In this document: positions 28,253 through 35,629 of the stretch, piece by piece | Layout of the letters: each line of letters starts with the position of its first letter | How positions within the stretch are numbered: the stretch's first letter is position 1 | NCBI GenBank assembly: GCA_001786745.1 | Contig: MFTF01000012.1 | Location: 1 to 39,506 of the forward strand | DNA: 39,506 nucleotides | From: Candidatus Nomurabacteria bacterium RIFCSPHIGHO2_01_FULL_36_23 | GTDB lineage: Bacteria; Patescibacteriota; Minisyncoccia; Phycocordibacterales; UBA9973 | Direction: 5' to 3' | Notes under the pieces: generated by a model | What the model saw: the letters and a program-made list of their open reading frames with translations, nothing else | The model's database searches: none | Told to the model about the DNA's origin: nothing | Made by a program: the position numbers and the translations under genes

Positions 28253-28870
28253 TTAAAATCCAAGATCTTCATTTACCAATATCATTCTTACTTTTCTCTT
28301 CATTATCGGATTCTCGCCATTAAAGATGACAATCTTTTTTGGCTCAGTGCCAACGCCATATTTTTCTTTCATATGTTTATCTTCAAGCGGTATTACATGC
28401 TCCATTAGACGCGCCATAGCATCTGACAGAGTTGGAACAATTTTTTTTGTGCTAACTACAAAAATAAGATTGGGGGAAGTAAAGACAATGTGAGGCAATT
28501 GACTGCCAGTATTGGAGGCAACAATGAACTCACTTGTCTCCGCCAGGGCGTGCACACTACCTAAATAATAATCAGATAGTACGGCTTGTTTCCTAAGCAA
28601 CGTCTGTTTAGCAGAATCTTTTTCCGCAATTATTGCTTCGTGCAGATTGTTCCAGTCGTGCCCTCCTCCATTAAGATAATCAATGAAACCTATCTGCTCG
28701 AGCGTAACCGAGGCGCCGTTCATTATCGATGCGCCTTTGGGAATGAGCTCTTTTATCTTTATAAGCGCCTCAGAGCCATTTTCTACCATAAACGCTTCAA
28801 CACTCCTCGCGCCGAGAGTTTCAATAACTTTTTGAATAACTTCTTTTGTTGCTAATTCTTCGTACTTCAT
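28253..28870 (-). CDS. LUD (LutC/YkgG-like) domain protein
   Basis: ATKEVIQKVIETLGARSVEAFMVENGSEAL...ASNTGSQLPHIVFTSPNLIFVV. Confidence 0.8.
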   Translation of the reverse strand: MKYEELATKEVIQKVIETLGARSVEAFMVENGSEALIKIKELIPKGASIMNGASVTLEQIGFIDYLNGGGHDWNNLHEAIIAEKDSAKQTLLRKQAVLSDYYLGSVHALAETSEFIVASNTGSQLPHIVFTSPNLIFVVSTKKIVPTLSDAMARLMEHVIPLEDKHMKEKYGVGTEPKKIVIFNGENPIMKRKVRMILVNEDLGF

Positions 28871-28889
28871 AATAATTTAATTATATCAT

Positions 28890-28999
28890 GCTTTTGAAAT
28901 ACTGCTTTTTGTAGGGGTTTTGAAGCTGACGAGCTGAAAATTTCAGAATTTTTTAAGCTTCAAAAAATTCGTATCGAAGAAAAGCAGTATTTCAAAAGC
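28890..28999. repeat. 110-bp nested palindrome between metK and the LUD gene
   Basis: Perfect 20-bp arms GCTTTTGAAATACTGCTTTT / AAAAGCAGTATTTCAAAAGC; inner TTTTGAAGCT/AGCTTCAAAA and CTGAAA-T-TTTCAG type arms. Confidence 0.92.
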
Positions 29000-29934
29000 T
29001 ACTTCCACTCAAATTCTCTTCCAAAATGTCCCCATAGAGAAGTATCGGCAAATTTTACTTTATCTAATTTTAAATATTCACGAATTCCTTTTGGACTCAA
29101 ATCGTAACCCGTAATTTGTTCTTCTTTGCCATCTATTATGGCCACAGCCATTACCGGATCCGACTTCCCTATGGCATAAGCGAGCTTGGTATATACTTCT
29201 TTGGCTTTTCGTTTTTCCAGTAGTTCCACAGCAATTCTACGGGCCATATAGGCCCCAGACCGATCAACTTTCGTATAATCTTTTCCAGAAAATGAACCTC
29301 CGCCGACAGGTATTTCCGGCCCATAGTTGTCTATGATTAATTTCCTGCCAGAAAGCCCAGTATCCACGTCAAATCCACCTTGATGCCACTCACCGGCCGG
29401 ATTTATTAAATATTCCTTAGCTGTAATTATGCTCTGCACAAGTTTTAAAAGTTCACCATTTTTAGTATTTTGAAAACTGGCGACAATGGTTTCTATTTTT
29501 CCATTTTTTGTTGTAACCTGCACCTTACCGTCAAACGGATACACTTTATAAATTTTTTTACAAAGATCCCGCGCTAGAATATATTCAAGCGGTAAAAATT
29601 CTTCCGTTTCGGCTGTGGCATATCCCTTCATAATTCCTTGATCTCCTGCCCCGCCAATATCCACCCCTTGAGCAATTTCTCTGCTTTGCAAAACTATATT
29701 TATAATAACTTTATAATCTTGACCTACAATACTTTTTACTAAATTTTCTACATCAGGTTTGGTCTGTGACGTTACTTCGCCATTTACAGTTATTAAATTA
29801 TGCCCGCCCATGACTTCAATCGCTACCCGGCTTTCTTTATCATCTTCCAGATAAGCGTCCAAAATACTATCCGCGATGAAGTCGCAAATTTTGTCGGGAT
29901 GTTTGGGGCTCACAAATTCGGCAGTTTTGGTCAT
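28999..29934 (-). CDS. metK: S-adenosylmethionine synthetase, compact form (311 aa)
   Basis: FVSPKHPDKICDFIADSILDA, GAGDQGIMKGYATAET, GGGSFSGKDYTKVDRSGAYMAR. Confidence 0.92.
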   Translation of the reverse strand: MTKTAEFVSPKHPDKICDFIADSILDAYLEDDKESRVAIEVMGGHNLITVNGEVTSQTKPDVENLVKSIVGQDYKVIINIVLQSREIAQGVDIGGAGDQGIMKGYATAETEEFLPLEYILARDLCKKIYKVYPFDGKVQVTTKNGKIETIVASFQNTKNGELLKLVQSIITAKEYLINPAGEWHQGGFDVDTGLSGRKLIIDNYGPEIPVGGGSFSGKDYTKVDRSGAYMARRIAVELLEKRKAKEVYTKLAYAIGKSDPVMAVAIIDGKEEQITGYDLSPKGIREYLKLDKVKFADTSLWGHFGREFEWK

Positions 29935-30012
29935 ATGATTTATAATTATAGATATATCATAGCAGGTGAAATGTAAAAAACAATATAGTTTTTTGACTCG
30001 TCCCCTTTTTTA

Positions 30013-30050
30013 ATTTACATAACTGACGCTATAGCGTGATTGTAGTAAAT
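30013..30050. repeat. Imperfect palindrome with ACGCTATAGCGT core between metK and PCD
   Basis: ATTTAC ... ACGCTATAGCGT ... GTAAAT symmetric about one centre; core shared with 11923..11942. Confidence 0.65.
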
Positions 30051-30060
30051 AATAAAAAAT

Positions 30061-30405
30061 TTAATAAGCGCACTGCGCATCGATTTTTGCCGCAAGAATA
30101 AAATCGTTTTCGGAGAGACCGCCGATGGCGTGCGTGGAAAGTTTTAGCAAAACTTTGTTGTAGTGTATGTGAATATCCGGATGATGACCTTCTCTTTCTG
30201 CAATCTCTGCCACATTATTTACAAAATTAATCGCTCCGATAAAATCTTTGAACTTATATTCTTTGGAGATTTGTTTAACATCTTCGCTCAAAGTCCACTC
30301 GGAAACCTGTGCTATGTATTCCATGGCACTCGCACGGTCAAGTAGCTTGATTCCCCTCCCTTCGCAAGCAACACACATTTTCTTAAGTAAATTGTTTTTA
30401 CTCAT
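30061..30405 (-). CDS. Pterin-4a-carbinolamine dehydratase-like protein (PCD)
   Basis: EREGHHPDIHIHYNKVLLKLSTHAIGGLSENDFILAAKID. Confidence 0.9.
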   Translation of the reverse strand: MSKNNLLKKMCVACEGRGIKLLDRASAMEYIAQVSEWTLSEDVKQISKEYKFKDFIGAINFVNNVAEIAEREGHHPDIHIHYNKVLLKLSTHAIGGLSENDFILAAKIDAQCAY

Positions 30406-30502
30406 TTTTATATTTTAACATTAATTTTAATTAAACCCAATTATTTACTAATGTAAGAAAATTTAATTAAAAAGTTTTCCACACCCCTATTATCTACTTT
30501 AC

Positions 30503-30537
30503 TTGACTAAAGTACTTTAGTTTGCTAAAGTAGCAGT
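30503..30537 (+). promoter_or_regulatory. Promoter/operator of TrpR-like gene
   Basis: TTGACT-N17-TAAAGT-N6-ATG overlaid by CTAAAGT/ACTTTAG/CTAAAGT half-sites (30507-30531). Confidence 0.7.
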
Positions 30538-30933
30538 ATGAGTAAAGGAATGAATAAAAATACATCAATTAGAGTTGTTAAACTGATTGAAGGAATAGGC
30601 CCAAAAATCGACTGGAATACAAAGACAAATAAACAACTCGTGGACGCTGTGTTAGCTATTAAAAATGCTGATGAAGCAAAGCGCTTCTTGCGTGACCTGA
30701 TGACTGAAAGTGAGATTGAAGAATTCGCCAATCGTCTTGAGACTGCTCGCCTACTCGTGGGGGATGTACAATATAATACCATTATTCAAAATACTGGCCT
30801 TTCTTCCACAACTATCGCCCGAATATCAAAATGGCTTAAGGGCTCGCTCGGTGGCTATCGTCTTATCCTCGCTCGTCTTTCGAACCATCATCACAACCGT
30901 CCTAAACTTGGGAAAGGGTTGTCTTTGAGTTGA
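30538..30933 (+). CDS. TrpR/YerC-YecD family regulator
   Basis: FLRDLMTESEIEEFANRLETARLLVGDVQYNTIIQNTGLSSTTIARISKWL. Confidence 0.88.
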   Translation: MSKGMNKNTSIRVVKLIEGIGPKIDWNTKTNKQLVDAVLAIKNADEAKRFLRDLMTESEIEEFANRLETARLLVGDVQYNTIIQNTGLSSTTIARISKWLKGSLGGYRLILARLSNHHHNRPKLGKGLSLS

Positions 30934-30962
30934 TATTTATTTTATAATTATTTTTCGAAACC

Positions 30963-30990
30963 AACCCCTTCTCAAGTTTGAGAAGGGGTT
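30963..30990 (+). terminator. 13-bp perfect hairpin between TrpR-like gene and hisI (terminator or 5' UTR stem-loop)
   Basis: AACCCCTTCTCAA-GT-TTGAGAAGGGGTT followed by TAAATTTGTT. Confidence 0.65.
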
Positions 30991-31021
30991 TAAATTTGTT
31001 CTTTGAAAGGAAGGAAAACCA

Positions 31022-31399
31022 ATGATCGTCAAAGTAAATTGCATTCAACCTGACTTTACAAAACAGGGCGGGTTGATACCAGTGATCATCCAAAAACACA
31101 ACCAAGAGCAGAGAGGCGAAGTTTTGATGCTTGCCTATTCTAATAGTGAGGCCTATAATCTGACCAAAAAAACTGGATTAGTTCACTTCTGGTCACGTTC
31201 CAGAAAAAAACTCTGGAAGAAAGGAGAAACGTCTGGCAATCTATTGGTAGTAAGACAGATTTGGATGGATTGTGATCAAGACACTCTACTCTACGTAGTT
31301 ACTCCAAGGGGAACAGTATGTCATTTAGAAAAAAGTAGCTGTTTTTCCCAAGTTACTTATGTGGCGGGGGAAGAAATCGGGACAGTCTATACCACCTAA
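31022..31399 (+). CDS. hisI: Phosphoribosyl-AMP cyclohydrolase HisI
   Basis: VLMLAYSNSEA, FWSRSRKKLWKKGETSGN, DCDQDTLLY, SSCF; SD-like AAAGGAAGG upstream. Confidence 0.9.
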   Translation: MIVKVNCIQPDFTKQGGLIPVIIQKHNQEQRGEVLMLAYSNSEAYNLTKKTGLVHFWSRSRKKLWKKGETSGNLLVVRQIWMDCDQDTLLYVVTPRGTVCHLEKSSCFSQVTYVAGEEIGTVYTT

Positions 31400-31605
31400 A
31401 CTGGAATGAGAATTGCAGACCCGTATGAGCAATCATGCGGGTGGAAGCAGATATCGGCAACAGAGAGGGTTGAAGTGAGATCAATAAGTATGGCAACCCA
31501 TGACCGTTTTATGGTGTGGTCTCAGCACCCCACCAGATAGAGGTAGTGAAAAGTTGCTCGGAGTAACAAGGGGTAGAATTGTCTGAACAACAATCTGCCC
31601 CTTCA
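31400..31605 (+). ncRNA. Candidate structured RNA or structured 3' UTR downstream of hisI
   Basis: 10-bp stem with GCAA tetraloop (31419-31442), competing internal stems, terminal hairpin GGGGTAGAATTGT/ACAATCTGCCCC (31570-31601). Confidence 0.45.
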
Positions 31606-31612
31606 ATATTTC

Positions 31613-31642
31613 TATTCTATAATTCTATAGAATATTAGAATA
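31613..31642. repeat. 30-bp palindrome, second copy of the 1937..1966 type
   Basis: TATTCTATAATTCTATAGAATATTAGAATA; 25/30 identical to 1937..1966. Confidence 0.75.
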
Positions 31643-31647
31643 CTATT

Positions 31648-31701
31648 TTAAGTATGCGCGTCGATTTTGGCCGCAAGAATGAAATCATTTACGGCACGCA
31701 T
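31648..31701 (-). pseudogene. Remnant of a second PCD gene (C-terminal end)
   Basis: Minus-strand MRAVNDFILAAKIDAHT* vs SENDFILAAKIDAQCAY* of the intact gene at 30061. Confidence 0.65.
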
Positions 31702-31731
31702 CTTTTCCTCAATAAATTACTCATTAATTTT

Positions 31732-32202
31732 TTATTTAATTAAACCAAGTTCAAGCGCGGCTAAAGTCGCCTGGCCTCCGACATGAATTCTCTCTTTGGC
31801 TTGTTTTAAATTATTAACGGTCAGAATCCCAAAACCGACAGGGATATTATCTTCAATCATAACTTTTAAAACTCCCCCTTGCGCCATCTTACAGATATAA
31901 TCAAAATGCGGAGTATCTCCGCGAATAATGCATCCAAGCGCGACCAAAAAGTCATATTTTTTACTGAGCGCCATTTTGTGCAGAGCGAAAGGAATCTCAA
32001 ATGCCCCAGAGACATGGATAATTCTGATATTCTTTATCTTTACTTTACATTTTTTAAGATCAACCAGAGCATCGCTTAAAAGCTTTTCCGTGATTTCACC
32101 ATTCCACCGAGCCACGACAATGCCAGCTTTTAATTTGCTTCCGTCAAAATATTTTTTATTTTTATTTTTTGTTTGCATATGCATATTTAGCAAGTATGTC
32201 AA
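31732..32202 (-). CDS. ribH: 6,7-dimethyl-8-ribityllumazine synthase
   Basis: VVARWNGEITEKLL, VSGAFEIPFAL, GCIIRGDTPHFDYI. Confidence 0.93.
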   Translation of the reverse strand: MTYLLNMHMQTKNKNKKYFDGSKLKAGIVVARWNGEITEKLLSDALVDLKKCKVKIKNIRIIHVSGAFEIPFALHKMALSKKYDFLVALGCIIRGDTPHFDYICKMAQGGVLKVMIEDNIPVGFGILTVNNLKQAKERIHVGGQATLAALELGLIK

Positions 32203-32776
32203 ATTCTAAATTTACCATATCTCCTTTTTTTTTATATTTTAAATTCGTATGTTTCAGAGTGTACGGAATAATTTTCACAATAAAAGAATTATGTAAAACT
32301 TTAACGACTGTCAGACTAATCCCCTCTACCGCAACCGACCCTTTGTAAATTAAAAATTTCTTTAAATTTTTGGCCGGCCCGCCTGCAACGCTATGCGTAG
32401 CATTGCGGGCAGGTATTTTTATTTCAAACACTTGCGAATTTTCTTCCTTTTTTATACTAATAATTTTGCCTTTTCCGTCAATATGTCCAAGCACCATGTG
32501 ACCATTTAGTCTATCGTCGAAACGTATTGAACGTTCAATATTTACTGTATCATCTTTTTTCAAAAAATTTAAATTGGAAAGTTTGAGAGTTTCCGGCATA
32601 TATTCAAAAAAGATATTTTTACCTGTTTTATTTACCGTAGAACAAATACCGTTGATACTTATGCTTTCTCCTAATTTTATTTTTCCTAAATTATTTAAAA
32701 TTGTTAAAGAAATACCGCTTTTATGAGATGTTATGTTTTTTACTTTTGCAGTTTTAGAAATTATGCCTGTGAACAT
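32162..32776 (-). CDS. ribE: Riboflavin synthase alpha subunit
   Basis: MFTGIISKTAKV, SISINGICSTV, GHMVLGHIDG, KGSVAVEGISLTV. Confidence 0.93.
   Translation of the reverse strand: MFTGIISKTAKVKNITSHKSGISLTILNNLGKIKLGESISINGICSTVNKTGKNIFFEYMPETLKLSNLNFLKKDDTVNIERSIRFDDRLNGHMVLGHIDGKGKIISIKKEENSQVFEIKIPARNATHSVAGGPAKNLKKFLIYKGSVAVEGISLTVVKVLHNSFIVKIIPYTLKHTNLKYKKKGDMVNLEFDILAKYAYANKK
32377..32413 (-). repeat. 37-bp in-frame palindromic element, copy in ribE
   Basis: Coding strand CCTGCCCGCAATGCTACGCATAGCGTTGCAGGCGGGC, encodes PARNATHSVAGG. Confidence 0.92.
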
Positions 32777-33099
32777 TTTTTTATATCTTTTTTAATCTGC
32801 GCGATAAGTTTTTTCTCTGTTTTAAATTTTTTGAATTTTCTCAAAAATTCTTTTATTTCAAGAATTACTTTTTTCCTATATGCATCTCCGTTATATCTTA
32901 TTAGGTGAGCTTCGATCTTTCTATTGGGACCAACGACAATCCCCGCCCGATATTTTATATCATCCAAAACTGCTATTCCGACATAAATTCCGTCCGGAGG
33001 AAATTCTTTCGTTTCTGCATCTAAGTTTACAGTGGGAAATCCTAATTTTTTACCATATCCATCGCCCTTTATAACCTTACCGGAAATTATGTAATGCAT
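32761..33099 (-). CDS. Stand-alone riboflavin kinase domain
   Basis: GKVIKGDGYGKKLGFPTVNLD, PPDGIYVG; no FAD synthetase domain. Confidence 0.85.
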   Translation of the reverse strand: MHYIISGKVIKGDGYGKKLGFPTVNLDAETKEFPPDGIYVGIAVLDDIKYRAGIVVGPNRKIEAHLIRYNGDAYRKKVILEIKEFLRKFKKFKTEKKLIAQIKKDIKKCSQA

Positions 33100-33106
33100 T
33101 AAAAAA

Positions 33107-34501
33107 TTATTTTACTAATTTTATTCCCAATTCTTTCAATTGCTTTTCCTCTAAAGGTTTTGGCGCGTTCATCACAGCCGTTTTTCCACCTCTCGTCATT
33201 GGAAAAGCTACAACTTCGCGGAGATATGATTCACCTGTAAAATTCATTAGATTGCGCTCCACTCCAAGACCAATGCCCCCGTGAGGAGGCACACCATATG
33301 TAAATGCCTTAAGCATATGACCAATTCTATCTTCTATTTCTTTTTCAGAATATCCCATAACTTTATATGTAGCTTTTAAAATTTCTGGTTTGTGGGCGCG
33401 AATCGAACCCCCGCCGGATTCATAACCATTACACACTAAATCATATTGAGTGGTTAAAATATTTTTTATATTCTCACCCTTTATAAGCCACTCTACATGC
33501 TCTGGTATTGGCATAGAAAAGGGATTGTGGGTAAAAGTCCATTTTCCATTGTCTATTTTTTCAAAAAATGGAAAATTCACTACCCATGCATACGCGAGTA
33601 TATTTTTATTCTTTTTTTCTTCTTCGGTACGCATATCAAATTTATCGGCTCCGTATTTTTCTATTGATTCCTTGTGGGTAATTCTCGGGAATGGTTTTTG
33701 CTTTATGGTAAAACCCATGGATTCTACTACCGTAGTCATCATCTCTTCTATAAGATTCATAACGTCTTCCATCTCCACAAAAGACATTTCTACATCTACT
33801 TGAGTATGTTCAAATCCTCTGTCGGCTCGAAGATCTTCGTCCCTTAAAGCGCGCGCAATCTGAAAATATTTTTCAAAACCGCCTGTCATCAATAATTGTT
33901 TATACTGCTGTGGAGATTGAGGCAAGGCATAAAAATTTCCAGGATTAAGACGAGACGGCACAACAAAATCCCTTGAACCCTCCGGAGTAGATTCCGTCAA
34001 AAGCGGAGTTTCTATTTCTGTAAACATTTTAGAAAATAAAAATTCTCTAACCTTTTTTACAAACTCGCTTCTCATTCTTATGTTTTTTTGCATTCGTTCT
34101 GAACGCAAATCAAGATAACGATAAGCCAAGCGTGTTTCTTCATTTATTCCACTGGTATCATTTGTAATATCAAATGGAAGTGTTTCTGATTTATTTAAGA
34201 TTTCAATATTTGTCACTTCTAGCTCTACTTCCCCATTCAGTATCCCCGCTTTTACATTTTTATCTGGACGCTTATTCACAATGCCGATAATTTTTAAAAC
34301 CCACTCCGGCCTAATTTCTTTCGCAACCTCCATTACCTCCTTTCTGTTTGGTATGACAATAGCCTGCGCCTTGCCCGTCATATCGCGCATATCAAAAAAC
34401 ACCATTTTCCCCTGATCTCTTCTCACATCCACCCATCCGGCGATAGTCACTTCTTTCCCCACGTGATCTTTTAAATCTTTAATATAAATACGATTTTTCA
34501 T
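33107..34501 (-). CDS. aspS: Aspartyl-tRNA synthetase, compact (reduced insertion domain)
   Basis: GWVDVRRDQGKMVFFDMRD, TPEGSRDFVVPSR, FRDEDLRADR-like, GIGLGVERNLM. Confidence 0.93.
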   Translation of the reverse strand: MKNRIYIKDLKDHVGKEVTIAGWVDVRRDQGKMVFFDMRDMTGKAQAIVIPNRKEVMEVAKEIRPEWVLKIIGIVNKRPDKNVKAGILNGEVELEVTNIEILNKSETLPFDITNDTSGINEETRLAYRYLDLRSERMQKNIRMRSEFVKKVREFLFSKMFTEIETPLLTESTPEGSRDFVVPSRLNPGNFYALPQSPQQYKQLLMTGGFEKYFQIARALRDEDLRADRGFEHTQVDVEMSFVEMEDVMNLIEEMMTTVVESMGFTIKQKPFPRITHKESIEKYGADKFDMRTEEEKKNKNILAYAWVVNFPFFEKIDNGKWTFTHNPFSMPIPEHVEWLIKGENIKNILTTQYDLVCNGYESGGGSIRAHKPEILKATYKVMGYSEKEIEDRIGHMLKAFTYGVPPHGGIGLGVERNLMNFTGESYLREVVAFPMTRGGKTAVMNAPKPLEEKQLKELGIKLVK

Positions 34502-34561
34502 CTCAAGTATTTTATCATAAATTAAAAAAGAAAAATAGCTAACTCATCAATCCCAATTTCA

Positions 34562-34618
34562 TCAACCTAGAACGTATGCCCCAGTTTTTAAAATATTTAA
34601 CGCCTGTTCTTGAGTCAT
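34562..34618 (-). pseudogene. Possible remnant of an ATPase/helicase gene start (MTQEQALNILKTGAYVLG*)
   Basis: Resembles the N-terminus of PIF1-like helicases (MTQ..AL.ILKTG.NVF.TG..GSGKT), truncated before the P-loop. Confidence 0.35.
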
Positions 34619-34620
34619 AG

Positions 34621-34899
34621 TTAAAATATTCTTCCATTGATAATTTCGTATACTATCCGACGATGAGCAATTGCAAAAATTTTTATTTTATTGTCTTCTA
34701 TACGAAAAATTATCCTATAATCACCAACTCGCAACTTAAAATAATTCTTGAGCGATTTTCGTAGCGGTTTTCCATATAAGTCTGGTTCACTTGCCAATTT
34801 TGTCTCAAAAGCTTGTTTTATGCGAACTTTGTACGAACCTGATATCTTGGGAATATCAATTTTTACAACCTTATCTACATATATGATTTCATAGGTCAT
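34621..34899 (-). CDS. RelE/ParE-family toxin
   Basis: PLRKSLKNYFKLRVGDYRIIFRIEDNKIKIFAIAHRRIVYE. Confidence 0.88.
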   Translation of the reverse strand: MTYEIIYVDKVVKIDIPKISGSYKVRIKQAFETKLASEPDLYGKPLRKSLKNYFKLRVGDYRIIFRIEDNKIKIFAIAHRRIVYEIINGRIF

Positions 34900-34906
34900 G
34901 CAATAT

Positions 34907-35128
34907 CTATGCCCATGTTTGTTTGTGAGTTAAAAAACGAGCATTTTTTGTGTCACGCTCACTCGCCATTTTATCAAAAGCAATATCTTCTTCAATTTCA
35001 AGAGCAAGCCCCAAAAGATACACCGCTTTCGTAGCCTGTGGCATATTGTCACGCTTAGCAATACGAGAAAGCATTGTATCCAAACTCGATGATAAAGAAA
35101 TATTTATCCTTTTTTTTATTGTTGTCAT
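34907..35128 (-). CDS. Ribbon-helix-helix antitoxin (RelB/CopG type)
   Basis: TTIKKRINISLSSSLDTMLSRIAKRDNMP, directly upstream of toxin. Confidence 0.8.
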   Translation of the reverse strand: MTTIKKRINISLSSSLDTMLSRIAKRDNMPQATKAVYLLGLALEIEEDIAFDKMASERDTKNARFLTHKQTWA

Positions 35129-35134
35129 GTAAAT

Positions 35135-35154
35135 AGTGTATCAAAAGTGTATCA
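35135..35154 (-). promoter_or_regulatory. Direct-repeat operator candidate of the toxin-antitoxin module
   Basis: TGATACACT twice with 11-bp spacing, overlapping TACACT-N6-ATG. Confidence 0.6.
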
Positions 35155-35185
35155 CCTTTGTCAAATAGTTTATGTGGATAAATAA

Positions 35186-35230
35186 AAACAACGAGCAACA
35201 TTTCCTCCTTTCGGATGTTGCTCGTTGTTT
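35186..35230 (-). terminator. Strong intrinsic terminator of the 35288..35629 gene
   Basis: Perfect 16-bp stem AAACAACGAGCAACAT/ATGTTGCTCGTTGTTT with T-rich tail on the minus strand. Confidence 0.75.
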
Positions 35231-35287
35231 GAGAGTTAATCAGGACTCTCATCCTGTTGCTCGGGTAGCGCCGAATCGACAATTTTC

Positions 35288-35629
35288 TTAGAAATGTGCA
35301 AAATTGTAAAAACGGCCGGCACCAAAAACCTCTTTGCAAATAACATCTACCACAACCGGCGCTTTGTCGGGGTTCTCCCTTGTCCAGTCGTTGGAAGATA
35401 GCGCTCTAGCCAATCGTTCTCCAAACTTTTCTAGAGTATCTGCTTCTCTAAAAAACATTGCGCTTGCAGAGGCAATAACAGTTGCCTCTTTTACTTCTCC
35501 CGAGGACCTGTTAGTTTCTGTGACCTCCATCCTAAATAAGAGGATACATTTCTCATCGGTATACCAATCAAGTAATCCTGATTTGTATTCTTCTGTCTGA
35601 TGCGATTCGTATTTCTCGGTTTGTCCCAT
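35288..35629 (-). CDS. Hypothetical protein (113 aa)
   Basis: Continuous ORF with SD-like GGAAGGGAG and dedicated terminator; family not recognised. Confidence 0.65.
   Translation of the reverse strand: MGQTEKYESHQTEEYKSGLLDWYTDEKCILLFRMEVTETNRSSGEVKEATVIASASAMFFREADTLEKFGERLARALSSNDWTRENPDKAPVVVDVICKEVFGAGRFYNFAHF

Noticed and set aside
31400-31605. SRP RNA, tmRNA or TPP riboswitch (GGAAGCAG and, on the minus strand, GGGGTGCTGAGA look suggestive)
   Set aside because: SRP helix 8 spacing is wrong, there is no tmRNA tag ORF or tRNA-like end, and the TPP consensus elements are incomplete.
31732-33099. FMN riboswitch controlling the riboflavin genes
   Set aside because: No space or consensus upstream of the riboflavin kinase; these genes follow aspS closely on the same strand.
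33450-33803. Long antisense ORFs in the track (e.g. 33450..33803 +, 6326..6592 -, 4788..5489 -, 24682..25059 +)
   Set aside because: They overlap strongly recognised genes on the other strand and show no family resemblance or start signals.
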